From CAZHEV01 sp964531335 [NCBI: uncultured bacterium] (GTDB taxonomy: Bacteria; Eisenbacteria; RBG-16-71-46; CAZHEV01), in assembly GCA_964531335.1 (NCBI GenBank), contig CAZHEV010000011.1, forward strand, positions 44,673-108,672: a stretch of DNA of 64,000 nucleotides, written 5' to 3'. The notes under the pieces were generated by a model, which did not search any database, had not been told where the DNA came from, and saw nothing but the letters and a program-made list of their open reading frames with translations. The position numbers and the translations under genes are program-made. Below, piece after piece: positions 26,722 to 36,700 of this stretch. Position 1 is the first letter of the stretch. Each line of letters starts with the position of its first letter.

Positions 26722-26753
26722 AAAACGGCCGCCCCCGGCGGGCGCGCCGTTTT
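26722..26753. terminator. bidirectional rho-independent terminator
   Basis: AAAACGGC and GCCGTTTT form an 8-base stem around an inner GCCC/GGGC pairing. Each strand ends the stem in a T-run. It lies between two convergent genes (ends 26706 and 26802), as expected for a shared terminator. Confidence 0.8.
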
Positions 26754-26801
26754 CGGGACGCCGGCGCCCGAGCGGGACCGTTCCCTTGACCGCCGGCTCC
26801 A

Positions 26802-27377
26802 TCAGAAATCGAAGGTCAGGCCCACCTGGAACGCGAAGCAGTCCGCGTCGAGCTCTTTGAGCCTGCCAAGGTCCAGACCCGTCACATCGTAGTCCAGAAA
26901 GACGTATCTCGCGTCGGCGCTGAGAGACTTGCCTCCACCTACGGGCAGCTCCACGCCCGCGCCCAGGTGACTGCCGAAGTTGTCGTTCGTCTCACTGTCG
27001 GGCCCCGTCGTAACGCCGGGGTCCCGGAACTCTATCGTGGTGTTGTACCATCCCACGCCCGCGAGAACGTATATAAGGGGGAGGGGGTAGACCAGGGCGG
27101 AGACGGTAATGGGGTACGTGGTCACGTCCAGCTCCGTGTCGGGGACCGCCCCGTCGGCCGTCCTCGAATCCGACGGCCTGTAGTCGAGGGCGCCTTCCAA
27201 TGTGAACAACAAGGGGAGCCTGAGCCTCGCGTGGGCGCCGGCGTAGAAGTTCTTCTCGCCTTCCTCCGCGACCTTGAAGTAGCCGCCGTGGCCGCCGAGC
27301 CCGAGAATCCCCGCGTCGGCCCATCCGGGAAGGACAAGAGCGGCCAGTACCGCCGCCAACATGAGCTTCGCCTTCAT
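26802..27377 (-). CDS. small outer-membrane beta-barrel protein
   Basis: 191 residues. A clear signal peptide (LMLAAVLAALVLPGWADA) is followed by alternating strands such as YFKVAEEGEKNFYAGAHARL, ITVSALVYPLPLIYVLAGVG and LSADARYVFLDYDVTGL, and the protein ends in FDF, the aromatic end recognised by the barrel assembly machinery. Size and pattern fit an eight-stranded barrel of the OmpW/OmpA-like group. It stands at the end of the minus-strand block behind the NAD(P)HX repair gene. Function unknown. Confidence 0.8.
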   Translation of the reverse strand: MKAKLMLAAVLAALVLPGWADAGILGLGGHGGYFKVAEEGEKNFYAGAHARLRLPLLFTLEGALDYRPSDSRTADGAVPDTELDVTTYPITVSALVYPLPLIYVLAGVGWYNTTIEFRDPGVTTGPDSETNDNFGSHLGAGVELPVGGGKSLSADARYVFLDYDVTGLDLGRLKELDADCFAFQVGLTFDF

Positions 27378-27482
27378 CTTTCGCCTCCTCTACAGCTTAT
27401 CGCACGGACGGTGCCGTCCGGTTCGCGCAAGAACTCATTCTAGACCACCGGGGCCTCCGGCGCACTCGCGAAGCGGGCCCGG

Positions 27483-29066
27483 CTAGTCGCCGACGTCGCC
27501 GTATGACAGCTCGAACAGAGCCTCGGGTAGATAGTCCACCAGGTCCCCGGCGCACATTCCCCAGACCGTGTTCTCGTCGGCGGCCACATCGCCCGCCAGC
27601 CCGTGGAGATAGACGGCCAAAACGGCCGCTCCAGGGCCGTCCAGCCCCTGCCCCAGGAACGATAGCACCATGCCGGAGAGGACATCGCCCGTTCCGCCCG
27701 TCGCCATGCCGGGATTGCCGGTGGAGTTCACGTAACAGACCCCCGAGCTGTCCGCCGTGACGGTCGGCGCGCCCTTGAGGACCACGGTGAGGCCCGTTTT
27801 CGCGGCCAGGTCACGGGCGGCCTCTATCCTTCTCGCCTCTATGTCTCCTATTTTCCGGCCGGTCAGTCTGCCCATCTCTCCGGGATGCGGCGTCACCACC
27901 CAGCCTGTGTCCTCCAGCCCCTCGAGCTTGCCCTCGAAGGCGTTTATCCCGTCCGCGTCGAGGACGACGGGCGCTCTCTCTTTCCCCATCTTCCTATATT
28001 CCGCCGCGAAGGCGCGCGCCAGCTCGGCCGATTCCGGGTTCCTCGAGAGACCTGGCCCGAGGAGCAGGGCGTCCATGCTACGCGCTAGATCCAAGAGGCT
28101 CGGAAGGGCATCCATCGAGATCGAGGTGTCCGCCGTCTGCGGCAGCGGCGAGGTCATGACCTCGGTCAGCTTGGTCTCGAGAATCGGGTTCACCCCCTCA
28201 GGCACATGTGCCGTCACAAGCCCGGAGCCGGAGCGAAGAGCCCCCAGGCCGGCCAGCGTCACCGCGCCGGTCAGGCCCACGGACCCGCCCACTATCGCTA
28301 CCTTGCCGCATGTGCCCTTGTGCGCGTTGAAGGCCCGCCGCGGCAACAGAGAGGCCGCGTAGAGGTGCTCGACGAGCTCGGTCCGGATGCCCTCCTCCTC
28401 TACGCACGAGGCGGGTATGCCGATGTCCACCAGCACGACCCTGCCGGCGCGCTCCACGCCGGGGTACAGGAACAGCCCCGGCTTCATCAGGGCAAGCGTC
28501 GCGGTCAACGATGCCCTCACGCACGGCTCGCCGGCCTCTCCGGTATCGGAGTCCACCCCGGTGGGAACGTCGACCGCCACGACCGGGCAAGGGCAGGCCT
28601 CGAGCGCGCGCGCCGCCAGCGCCACCTTTCCGCGGAGAGCACCCTTGGCGCCCGTTCCGAGCAGCGCGTCCACGGCGAGGTCCGCCCTGGACAGCGAATC
28701 CTCCAGCTCCACCCAGCCCGGGGAGTCCTCCGTTTCGAGCTCCGTCACGGACTCGCCCGAATCCTCCCACCGCCTGAGATTGGCCTCCGGGTCGCCCTTG
28801 AGCCCCTCGCCCTTGGACAGAAGAAAGACCGCCACTTCGGCGCCCTTGGAGCGAAGGTGCCTGGCGATCACCAGCCCGTCGCCGCCGTTGTTGCCCTTTC
28901 CGCATACAACGGCGACCTTCTTCCCGGAGACGCCGGAGAGCTCGTTCTCGACGACGGCGGCGATACCGGACCCGGCGCTCTCCATCAAGTCCAGGCTGGG
29001 GATGGAGTGCTCGTCCATGGCCCTCGAGTCTATGTTTCTCATCTGCTGTGCGGTCGCGAGCTTCAC
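27483..29066 (-). CDS. nnr: bifunctional NAD(P)HX epimerase/dehydratase
   Basis: Repairs hydrated NADH and NADPH. The N-terminal half (residues 1-215) is the epimerase, with MRNIDSRAMDEH and the Rossmann-like VVCGKGNNGGDGLVIARHL. The C-terminal half (about 230-527) is the ADP/ATP-dependent dehydratase, with GSVGLTGAVTLAGLGALRSG, VVTPHPGEMGRLTG and the nucleotide loop NPGMATGGTGDVLSGM. The 527-residue length is normal for the fused form. It follows acpS by 66 bases, a pairing seen in many bacteria. Confidence 0.95.
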   Translation of the reverse strand: MKLATAQQMRNIDSRAMDEHSIPSLDLMESAGSGIAAVVENELSGVSGKKVAVVCGKGNNGGDGLVIARHLRSKGAEVAVFLLSKGEGLKGDPEANLRRWEDSGESVTELETEDSPGWVELEDSLSRADLAVDALLGTGAKGALRGKVALAARALEACPCPVVAVDVPTGVDSDTGEAGEPCVRASLTATLALMKPGLFLYPGVERAGRVVLVDIGIPASCVEEEGIRTELVEHLYAASLLPRRAFNAHKGTCGKVAIVGGSVGLTGAVTLAGLGALRSGSGLVTAHVPEGVNPILETKLTEVMTSPLPQTADTSISMDALPSLLDLARSMDALLLGPGLSRNPESAELARAFAAEYRKMGKERAPVVLDADGINAFEGKLEGLEDTGWVVTPHPGEMGRLTGRKIGDIEARRIEAARDLAAKTGLTVVLKGAPTVTADSSGVCYVNSTGNPGMATGGTGDVLSGMVLSFLGQGLDGPGAAVLAVYLHGLAGDVAADENTVWGMCAGDLVDYLPEALFELSYGDVGD

Positions 29067-29132
29067 TGGATCACGCTCCTTCAGCGCATGCGAACGGTGT
29101 ATCGGCTGATCGCCCCTGGAACCTTCGAGGGC

Positions 29133-29513
29133 TCACGGCTTGCTTATTATGACAACCGCCACGGCGTGCGTCCTGTCGTGGGACAGAGAGACCGACACCT
29201 CCATGTCCTTCACCACGTCTTCGAAGTCGCCGGCGAGGTACAGGGAGGGCGCGCTCTCGCCCCTCAACACGACGGCCTCTCTCCAATGAAAGTACAGCGA
29301 TATCGGCTTGCGGGCCAGCGGAGTGGCCGCCTTGTAGAAGGCCTCCTTCGCCGCGAATCTGGCCGCCAACGACGGACCAGGTCTCACCCGGCCCATGCAG
29401 TACTCGATCTCCTCGGCGCTGAAGACCCGCCTCAGGAACCGGTCCCCGTACCGTTCGAGCGCGCGCTCGACCCTCTTTATCTCTATGGTGTCGATCCCGA
29501 TCGAAGTACGCAA
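29133..29513 (-). CDS. acpS: holo-[acyl-carrier-protein] synthase
   Basis: Transfers phosphopantetheine from CoA to the Ser of acyl carrier protein, activating fatty acid synthesis. The 126-residue protein has the family pattern GIDTIEIKRVERAL with the metal-binding Asp, FSAEEIEYC and RFAAKEAFYKA with the conserved Glu and Lys. Length is standard. It lies nine bases after the HAD gene and 66 before nnr, in one minus-strand operon. Confidence 0.95.
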   Translation of the reverse strand: MRTSIGIDTIEIKRVERALERYGDRFLRRVFSAEEIEYCMGRVRPGPSLAARFAAKEAFYKAATPLARKPISLYFHWREAVVLRGESAPSLYLAGDFEDVVKDMEVSVSLSHDRTHAVAVVIISKP

Positions 29514-29522
29514 TCCGAGGTC

Positions 29523-30224
29523 TCAATCCGAAGGCGCGCCGTCGTTCTCGTTCAGCTCGTCCACGATATTCAACAACTGGATTATGTCGTCCAGCTCATA
29601 GTCCGCGCCCGATTGCACGGTGCCGAACGTGTCGCCGTAACGGGCGAAGACCGTCGTCATCCCCAGCTTCGAAGCGCCCACCATGTCCCGCTCGGGCCAG
29701 TCTCCGACCATCATGGCCTCTTTCGCCTCGACGCCGAGAAGGTCCAAGGCCCTGAGGAAGGGGGCCGAGCTGGGCTTCAACTTGCCGGTGTCCTCGTACG
29801 TCACGACGTGGTCGAAAATATGATGGAGCTGGAGATAGCACAACCTCAACCAGGCCTGGAGGCTCTGCGCGTCGGTCACAACCGCCAGCTTGATGCCTCT
29901 CTTTACGAGCTCGACGAGCGTAAGGTGAACGTGAGGGTACAGCACCAGCGTGGAGTCCCTGGCGCGCCGGTAGGCAACTATGGCGGCCGCGAGCTTCCTG
30001 TATTCCACGCGCCCAAGCTCCTCCTGGAGGAACTTGTCGAAGACGCGCTGGTGCTCGATGCCCTCCCTGGCGTAGATGTCGAAGATCTTTCTGCGGATCT
30101 CGGCCCTGGACCTGGTCAGGCCCGCGTCTATCATCGCGTCGACGGCGGCGTCGATCGAGTTCTCCTTGACCTTGACGAAGTCCGTCAGGGTGTTGTCCAG
30201 GTCGAACACTATGGCCTTAATCAT
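29523..30224 (-). CDS. HAD-superfamily hydrolase
   Basis: A 233-residue phosphatase-like protein. Motif I is FDLDNTLTDF with both catalytic Asp, motif II is AVVTDAQS, motif III includes the Lys of GKLKPSSAPF, and motif IV is VGDWPERDMVGASKLGM. An alpha-helical cap lies between motifs I and II, as in subfamily IA. Substrate is not inferable. It is the first gene of the HAD-acpS-nnr operon. Confidence 0.88.
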   Translation of the reverse strand: MIKAIVFDLDNTLTDFVKVKENSIDAAVDAMIDAGLTRSRAEIRRKIFDIYAREGIEHQRVFDKFLQEELGRVEYRKLAAAIVAYRRARDSTLVLYPHVHLTLVELVKRGIKLAVVTDAQSLQAWLRLCYLQLHHIFDHVVTYEDTGKLKPSSAPFLRALDLLGVEAKEAMMVGDWPERDMVGASKLGMTTVFARYGDTFGTVQSGADYELDDIIQLLNIVDELNENDGAPSD

Positions 30225-30401
30225 CTCGGCCTCGCATGCCGGGGAGACCTGTCGGGTGCGGCTTTGATGGACAACGGCCCGCCGGCCTGAAGCAATCCCC
30301 TCTCGGGGACATGACGCGCGGGAGGCCGGCCGCTTCGCGATTGAAAGGCGATGTGAAATCGAAACGACGCCGGGTGAAGCGGGCGCGCGACATCGGACGC
30401 G

Positions 30402-30593
30402 CTACTTGGGCGACTGGCCTATGTGTCGCCCAAAGCTTATCTCTCCGTTATCGATACGGATGTTGTACCCACACACCGGGTTGGAGCACACCCATGCCTT
30501 ATAAGTGATCGGGGCGCCGTCCCTGCCGTAGTCGGAAAGCGGCAGTAGCACCCCTTCGTTGCACTTCTTGCAATCGGGATAGGAATCCATCAT
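30402..30593 (-). CDS. small zinc-ribbon-like protein
   Basis: 63 residues: CKKCNEGVLLPL near the start, then WVCSNPVCGYNIRIDNG, so two Cys pairs that should hold one zinc. No membrane or export signal. GGGGGGAAG just upstream is a strong ribosome site. A promoter with a perfect -35 lies 84 bases or more upstream. Proteins of this size and pattern are usually conserved but uncharacterised. Confidence 0.7.
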   Translation of the reverse strand: MMDSYPDCKKCNEGVLLPLSDYGRDGAPITYKAWVCSNPVCGYNIRIDNGEISFGRHIGQSPK

Positions 30594-30676
30594 CTTCCCC
30601 CCCTCCCTTCACATCCTATGATTTTGACGCGCGTGCTGAGCTTCTCTCTCCCAAGGGTCCGCCGTACAACTACTAG

Positions 30677-30705
30677 ATATTCCGCCGGAAAGCCCCGAAT
30701 GTCAA
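30677..30705 (-). promoter_or_regulatory. sigma70-like promoter of the zinc-ribbon gene
   Basis: On the minus strand TTGACA, then 17 bases, then GAATAT. It points to the zinc-ribbon gene (start 30593), leaving a leader of about 75 bases, and lies in the gap after the preceding four-gene operon. Confidence 0.48.
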
Positions 30706-30759
30706 GGCCCTTTCGGGACCGGCCTGGGACCGGCCGGATCCTCCGAGGCGGCGCGGACC

Positions 30760-32052
30760 TCAGGTCTTCTGCTCCTTCTTCTCCGCGGCCGGGAAGAGTA
30801 TGTTGTTCAGGATGAGCCTGTAGCCGGGCGAGCCCTTGTGAAGTGAGAGGTCCGTCGGGGGATCTCCTACCGCGTGCTGGTAGTCCTCGGGGTCGTGCCC
30901 CCCGTAGAAGGTGAAGGTGCCCCGGCCGAAGTTCCCGTGGATATACTTTATCTCCTCGGTGCCCTCCACCTCCCCCATGATCACCGCCGACTCCTTCACC
31001 CTTTCTCTATTGAACCCCGTAGTCTGTCCGAGGAAGCCCTTGACCACCGACACGTGGCACTGGGTCAGCATGGTGGGCACCGGATCATGCTTCGCGGAGA
31101 ACTCGAAGAGCGTGAAGTACTCCCCGTCGGGCCCCCTGGCCAGCGCCTGGTTGCTCGTGTCTATGTCCGAGAACTCGTAAATGAGCGGATTCATCTGGAG
31201 CACGAAGTCCGTGAAGGCGAGCGTCTTCGAGTACTCGAGCATGCTCTGGCAGCGAGGATCGGGAGGGTCTCCGTCGTACTGGACGTCCACTATGTCCACC
31301 CCCTCGGAGGACAACGCTATATCATAAGTATCCGTCGCCGAGCACATCGCGAACATGAACCCGCCCTTGGCGATGTACTCTTTGATCTTACGGGCCACCG
31401 CCTTCTTGTGCTCCGAGACCGTCGCGAACCCGGCCTCACGGGCTTTCATCTCGTAGAGCGCCTGCTGTTGCTTGTACCAGTCGGCGTTCTTGAAGCTCGC
31501 ATAGAACTTGCCGTACTGTCCGGTGAAGTCCTCGTGGTGCAGGTGAAGCCAATCGTACTTCTCGAGCTCGCCGTCGAGGATTTCCTCGTCGTACACGATA
31601 GTGAAGGGGATCTCCGCGTACGTTAGGGCCAGCGTGACGGCGTCGTCCCACGGCTGTAGGTTCGGCGGCGCGTAAACCGCTATCCTCGGCGCTTTCTCCA
31701 GAAGCACCGACTCCATGTTGTTGGCCTCTATCTCGCTGTATATGGAAGCGAGATCGGAGCCCGAGATCTCCTCGATCAGCACGCCTTTGATGCGCGCCTC
31801 CCGCCCTATCTCCGGATGCGAGCTCAAAAGGAACGAGCCGCCCCGGTAGTTGAGCAGCCACTCGACGTTCTGGCCCCGCTCCAGCGACCAGAAGGCCAGA
31901 CCGTAGGCCCTCAAGTGGTCGGTCTGAGCGAAGTCCATGGGAACCAGAAGGGCCGCCGCGGCGGGCGAGACGCCAAGCGCGGAGAGAAGGACGGCGACCA
32001 GCGCGAAGATCGCGGGCGTCGACCTGCGAAGAGCGATCCTTGGGACTTTCAC
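30760..32052 (-). CDS. conserved secreted protein with DUF4159-like features
   Basis: 430 residues from GTG 32050-32052, which shares its first base with the stop of the preceding TPR gene and has GGGAGGCGGG upstream; longer in-frame versions lie inside that gene. A signal peptide (FALVAVLLSALGVSPAAAA) leads into VPMDFAQTDHLRAYGLAFW and NVEWLLNYRGGSFLL. Further on are YDWLHLHHEDFTGQYGKFY and EYIAKGGFMFAMCSATDTYD. Proteins with this opening are carried in Bacteroidota genomes under the name 'asparagine synthetase B', but I see no N-terminal catalytic Cys or ATP-pyrophosphatase loop here, so I do not adopt it. The 'gain a window onto a coming membrane event' style of DUF4159 (GGFM/GGFLW loop) is shared with the first gene of the operon. 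Function unknown. Confidence 0.72.
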   Translation of the reverse strand: MKVPRIALRRSTPAIFALVAVLLSALGVSPAAAALLVPMDFAQTDHLRAYGLAFWSLERGQNVEWLLNYRGGSFLLSSHPEIGREARIKGVLIEEISGSDLASIYSEIEANNMESVLLEKAPRIAVYAPPNLQPWDDAVTLALTYAEIPFTIVYDEEILDGELEKYDWLHLHHEDFTGQYGKFYASFKNADWYKQQQALYEMKAREAGFATVSEHKKAVARKIKEYIAKGGFMFAMCSATDTYDIALSSEGVDIVDVQYDGDPPDPRCQSMLEYSKTLAFTDFVLQMNPLIYEFSDIDTSNQALARGPDGEYFTLFEFSAKHDPVPTMLTQCHVSVVKGFLGQTTGFNRERVKESAVIMGEVEGTEEIKYIHGNFGRGTFTFYGGHDPEDYQHAVGDPPTDLSLHKGSPGYRLILNNILFPAAEKKEQKT

Positions 32053-33779
32053 TAGCCCGCCTCCCTTCGCAGGCGTGCCACCTTGTCCCTTACCCTGGGC
32101 GCGACCAGGCTGTTCGGATACTCGTCCAGGCCCTTTGTGTACTCCTCGAGCGCGCGCCTTCCGTCTCCTTTCTCCTTCCACCATATGTCCCCTAGCCTCT
32201 CCCTTGCCAGCGCCGCGAGCCTTCCGCCGGAATGCTCCTCGGCCACCCGCGAAAGACCGGCCATCGCCCTGTCGACCTGCCCGAGAGAAAGGTAGTGATC
32301 GCTCGCCCTGAAAACGGCGTCGTCCACGAGCGGGCCGTCGCCGTGCACGGTTACAATCGCCTCGAGATAGGCAAGCGCGCTGTCCGGCCTGCCTATGGCC
32401 GCCAGCAGCTCGGCCGCGGCGAAGAGGCTGAGCGGATCCGATCGCGGGTTTCCGAGGTCGGGCTCCGCCTCGACCGCGCTGTCGGCCGGCGCTTCATCGC
32501 GGCCCGGACCGAAGGATAGCCAGACCCCGCCGGCGCCGGCGTTCTCCTGCAAAAGGAACACTCGATCTATGGCGTCGTTCGCGAGCTCCCAATCAGGGTG
32601 CTGTGTCGCGAGATTCGAATACAGCGCCAGCGCGCTGTCGGTTTCGCCCATGAAGAACGAGACCTCGGCCGCCATGAACTCGGCCTCGGGATTGGGGGCC
32701 GAGGGGTCCTCCGCCAGGCCGGCATAGGTCTCTCTCGCCTCGGAGAGCCTGCCCAGCTTCAGAAGGCACTTGCCCATGGCCGCTTTCACCTCGCCGGCGT
32801 CCACGGGGAGCTTCCTCTGTCCCAACAGATCCCGGTAGAGATCCAGAGCGGCCTCCGGCCTGCCCAGGGCCTCCGACTCGAGCGTGGCCACCATCAGATG
32901 AGCCTTGAACGCTATCGCGCTGTTGGGGTATCGCTCGGCGAGATCCAGCAGCACCTGCCTGCTTTCGACCGACCGGCCCGCCTCGGCCAGAAGCTTGGAG
33001 AGCTCGAATGCGGAGCCCGCGATGGCGCTGACACCGCCCTGCCTCCTGAGCGCCATCTCGAGCGCCTGGACGGCGAGAGCCCTCTCCCCGAGCGCGTCGA
33101 GCTGAACTCCCAACTCGCGCAGGTTCTCGGCGCTTATGTCCTCGTCGCCTCTCAGCGCCTCCAGCATGTCCGCGGCCTCCTCCGGCCGCGCGGCCCTCAC
33201 CAGCATCTCGACTCCCAGCATCCTGTACTCGCCGAACCTGGGGTTCTCGCCGGCCCTGGCCTCGATGACCTCCATGACGAGGTCCATTCCATCCTCGGCG
33301 CCGCCGGCTATGTCGGCCAGCTCTCCCCGGACCCAGTCTATCCTGGCGCGGTTCGCCGCCAGGACGTCCAGGCAGTCTCCGACCGCTTCACGATATCTTC
33401 CCTGGAGCTTGTGTATCCGCTCGAGCTGAACGGCGTAGGCGAGCGGCCTGCCGTCCCTCTCGCGTATGGCCAGGTACAGGGCCTCGGCCTCGGCGTAGTC
33501 CTTGTTGAGCAGGAGCGTTTCGCCGTACTCGCGGACCACGGCCTCGCTCTGGGGGTAGTCCTCGTACAGCTTCCTGTAGAACTCGGCGGCCTCGCCGTAG
33601 CGTCCGACGACGCGCAGCCGGTTGGCCGCCTGGAGCCTGCGTCTCAGGTCCGCGTCCGACCCCTGCACCCGCGCTTCAACCAAAGGCGCGAGGACCGCCG
33701 CGGCGACCGCCAGGACGCAGGCCGCCAAGAGCAGGCGCGCCGCCGCCCGCGCGGGTTTGTACGATATATTGAAAGTCAC
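32052..33779 (-). CDS. periplasmic TPR-repeat protein
   Basis: 575 residues from GTG 33777-33779, two bases after the stop of the DUF4175-type gene and preceded by AAGGGG. A signal peptide (LLLAACVLAVAAAVLAPLVEA) is followed by tetratricopeptide repeats through most of the length, e.g. RVVGRYGEAAEFYRKLYEDY, LLNKDYAEAEALYLAI, LGRPEAALDLYRDLL and LGRLSEARETYAGLAE; the end resembles the YbgF/BamD type (YLSLGQVDRAMAGLSRVAEE). Likely a large periplasmic scaffold. It shares one base with the next gene, so the two are translationally coupled. Confidence 0.82.
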   Translation of the reverse strand: MTFNISYKPARAAARLLLAACVLAVAAAVLAPLVEARVQGSDADLRRRLQAANRLRVVGRYGEAAEFYRKLYEDYPQSEAVVREYGETLLLNKDYAEAEALYLAIRERDGRPLAYAVQLERIHKLQGRYREAVGDCLDVLAANRARIDWVRGELADIAGGAEDGMDLVMEVIEARAGENPRFGEYRMLGVEMLVRAARPEEAADMLEALRGDEDISAENLRELGVQLDALGERALAVQALEMALRRQGGVSAIAGSAFELSKLLAEAGRSVESRQVLLDLAERYPNSAIAFKAHLMVATLESEALGRPEAALDLYRDLLGQRKLPVDAGEVKAAMGKCLLKLGRLSEARETYAGLAEDPSAPNPEAEFMAAEVSFFMGETDSALALYSNLATQHPDWELANDAIDRVFLLQENAGAGGVWLSFGPGRDEAPADSAVEAEPDLGNPRSDPLSLFAAAELLAAIGRPDSALAYLEAIVTVHGDGPLVDDAVFRASDHYLSLGQVDRAMAGLSRVAEEHSGGRLAALARERLGDIWWKEKGDGRRALEEYTKGLDEYPNSLVAPRVRDKVARLRREAG

Positions 33780-33780
33780 T

Positions 33781-36700
33781 CTAGAACCCCTTCGCCGAGA
33801 TAACCCTGAAGTACTCGTCGACCAGCCTGCGGTAAGCGGATGGTATAGGATCGGCCTTGCCCTGGAGGACATCGGACCTCATCTTGTCCGCGGCGTCGAG
33901 CAGCTCCGGTGGAATGGCACCCGGGGGAAGGCGGTCGGGATCGTCCATCCCGACGCGCGAGATCCTCTCGTTGTCGGTGTCCCTTCTCCTTATCGAGCGC
34001 TGGGCGTCGAGCAGCCGGCTCAGGATCTGCTGTTGCCGGCGGACAGTCTTTCTGTCGACGTTCTCGTTCTCCATGTCACCGATGACCTTCTTCATCTCCT
34101 CGGCCAGCTCATCGAGCCTCCCGAGAACGTCCTTCCTGTCCCCTAGCTCGCCGCTTACCTCCTTCATGCCCTTCCGGATCATCTCCTGTCGCGCCGCGAG
34201 GTTCGCGAGCTGCTCCTGCGTGGAGCGCTGCAGGCGACCGCCCTCCTCGGAGAGCTTCTTGACCAGGCCTTGCGTTCCGGCGTTGACCTCCCTCTGCATG
34301 CCGCAGAGCTTCATCATCTCCTGCCTCGCCGCGTCCTGACCGGACGGCGACTGGCAGGACGACAGAGACATCGAGGTCATCGACTGGCTGGCCTTCATCA
34401 ACTGAAGGGCCGCCTTGTTCAAGGACGGCACGGCCTCCCAGCTTGTCGCGAGACCGGCTTGCTTCCTGCCCGTCTCGAAGGCGCTGGTGGCCGACTCCAT
34501 CTTGTGCAGCGCGTCGCCCAGCTCCATGCCGAGCCTTCTCGAAAGCGAGAAGCTGCTCCTTATCACTTCCTCCAGATCGTCCGCCACCTGGGCCGCGCCC
34601 GAGTGGAGCTGGAACTGGCTGCGCGCCAGCGCCTGCGGCGACTCCGCGTCCGAAGAGGAGACCATCGCCTCCTGTCCCTTCGACAGGAATACGAGGTCCC
34701 TGGCCGCCTTGCCCAGCTTCTCCGCCATCTCCTGCGTCTGTCTCTGCCTCATCGAGTCCATGCAGGACTGCATCTGCTCCGACATCGACGAGAGCCCTTT
34801 CGAAACGTTCTTGCCCGGCTGGATGGCGCCCTGCGGCGACCCGGACTTCATCCGGTCCGCGGCCTTCTGGGCCTCTCCCTGGAGGCCCTCCTCGGAGGCC
34901 TCTTGCGCCTGCTTCTCCATCTCGGCCGAAGCCTGCGCGTCTATCTCGGCCAGGGCCTGCTGCAAGTCGCTCAAAGACGACTCGAGCCCTTCGAGGCCCT
35001 CCTTGACCTGTTCCTCATCCCTGGAGAGCCGCTCCAGATCATCGCCGGCGGGATCGTCCTTCTCCAGCGAGCTGTTTATGTTATCCTGCTGCCTCTTGAG
35101 GTCTTCGATCCGCTCGCGCACGGCCCTCATCTGCTCCTCGGCCTTGAGCCGCTTCAAGAGCTCTATGGTCTTGTCGAGGTTCTTGAGGAGCTTCTCGTGG
35201 TCCATCTCGAGCTTCTCCATGGCCTTCGCGAGCTCTTCCTTGTCGACCTCGGAGACCGCCTCGTTCAGCTTCTCCATGGATTCCTTGAGCTCCGGATCGG
35301 TGATCTCGGACAGGAGCCTCTGGATCTCCATGATCTTGTCCACGACCTCCTCGTCCACGAGGTCGCTGCCGCCCATCTTCTTCACCACCTCGTTGAGCGA
35401 TTCCGCTATCTCCTTGGCCGCCTCGGTGAGCTTCTCCCTGTCGCTGAGGGCTCCCTTGACGCTCTGGCGCTGCTCCCAGGACAGCTCGCCGCTGGACTTC
35501 AGCTCCCTGGATATCTCCTCCAGCTTCTCCTTGAGCTCGCGTCCCCTCCGTAGCTGATCGGCCAGATCCTCAATTCCTTCCTCGTAGCCCTCGTCCACTC
35601 TCTCGTATATCTCAGCCATCGTGGGAAACCGCGCCGAATGCACTTCGCTTCTTCCGGCCTTGGGGCCGCTCACCGTGTCGTTGTCGAAAACCTCGACGCA
35701 GTAGTAGACGACCTCGCCGGGCAGGAGCCCCAGCTCGGTCAGGTCCCACTCGTGCGACTCGTACAGCTCCCTGGGCGCTCCGGAGTAGGAGCTGAGGATG
35801 AGACGGGATTCTTCGGCGCCATCCCTGAAGTGCACGAGCCTCATCTCGGAGATGCCGTAGTCGTCCGCCGCATAGGCGCTCACGTCCACGGTCATCTCCG
35901 AGGACAGATCGACCGACCGCCCGGGCGAGACTATCCTCACCATCGGCGGGTGATCGGGAAGCGGCGTTATCTTGAAGGTCCTCGGGTCCGACCTCTCCCG
36001 GCCGCCCTTCTCGACGAAGCCGACCTTGTACTTGTCCTCCTCCATCAAGCGGAACGCGGCTAGAAACGCCCTGTCCGCCGTGGGGGTCATTTCAATGGAC
36101 CTGGAGCCCGCGGCCTCATCCGGGTTATCGCCTCCGGCGCCGGCACTCCCGCCGAAGTCCATGCGCGCTCCTGCCAGGTCGCGGTTGGCGCTTATCTCCA
36201 GCTCGACCGACGCCCCCTTGAGCGCGGCGATGTCCCCCGAGGCCGAGACGTTCCTCTGCGGCGGGAGCCCCGTGTAGTCGGGGAAGGTATAGTTCATACG
36301 GAAGGCGACCGCCCTTGGCGGCTGGTTGACCACGGCCCTCCACGTGGAACTCGCGCGGTCGGCCACCACGACCTTGTACTCCTGGTCCTCCTGAAGTCCC
36401 TTCAGGGTGAAGGAGTAGTAGTGCCTGGGCAGCTCGCGCCGGCCGGCGCCTTCGCGATAAGAGGCAAGCTCCTCCGCGAGGCCGCTCTCCTCTGCGCCGG
36501 CCGATGCCGTCTCTTCGCCGCCCGCGCCCTCGGGCGAGTCGGTGCCCGCCTCCGCGGGGGCCTTCGCCAGCATGTCGCCCGCCGCGCCCACGAACTTGCC
36601 GGGGATCGGGAATGACCCGGATCGCCTGGGGTGCATCCCGGCGCGCCTCCAGACCCCCCCGAGCTTTCGCGCCCTGATCTGCGGCGGCTGGTCGGTCCCC

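Noticed and set aside
28206-30290. Plus-strand frame of 694 codons opposite nnr, acpS and the HAD gene
   Set aside because: Crosses three well-supported genes and their gaps, and has no domain.
30715-30740. Terminator at the end of the four-gene operon
   Set aside because: GGGACCGGCC repeats can form a short stem (CCGGCC/GGCCGG), but no T-run follows on the minus strand.
30760-32052. Asparagine synthetase B
   Set aside because: No N-terminal nucleophile Cys, no SGGxDS ATP loop, and a signal peptide is present.
32598-35553. Several long plus-strand frames opposite the TPR and DUF4175-like genes
   Set aside because: Shadow frames of GC-rich coding sequence; composition (Leu/Arg/Gly/His) and lack of start signals.
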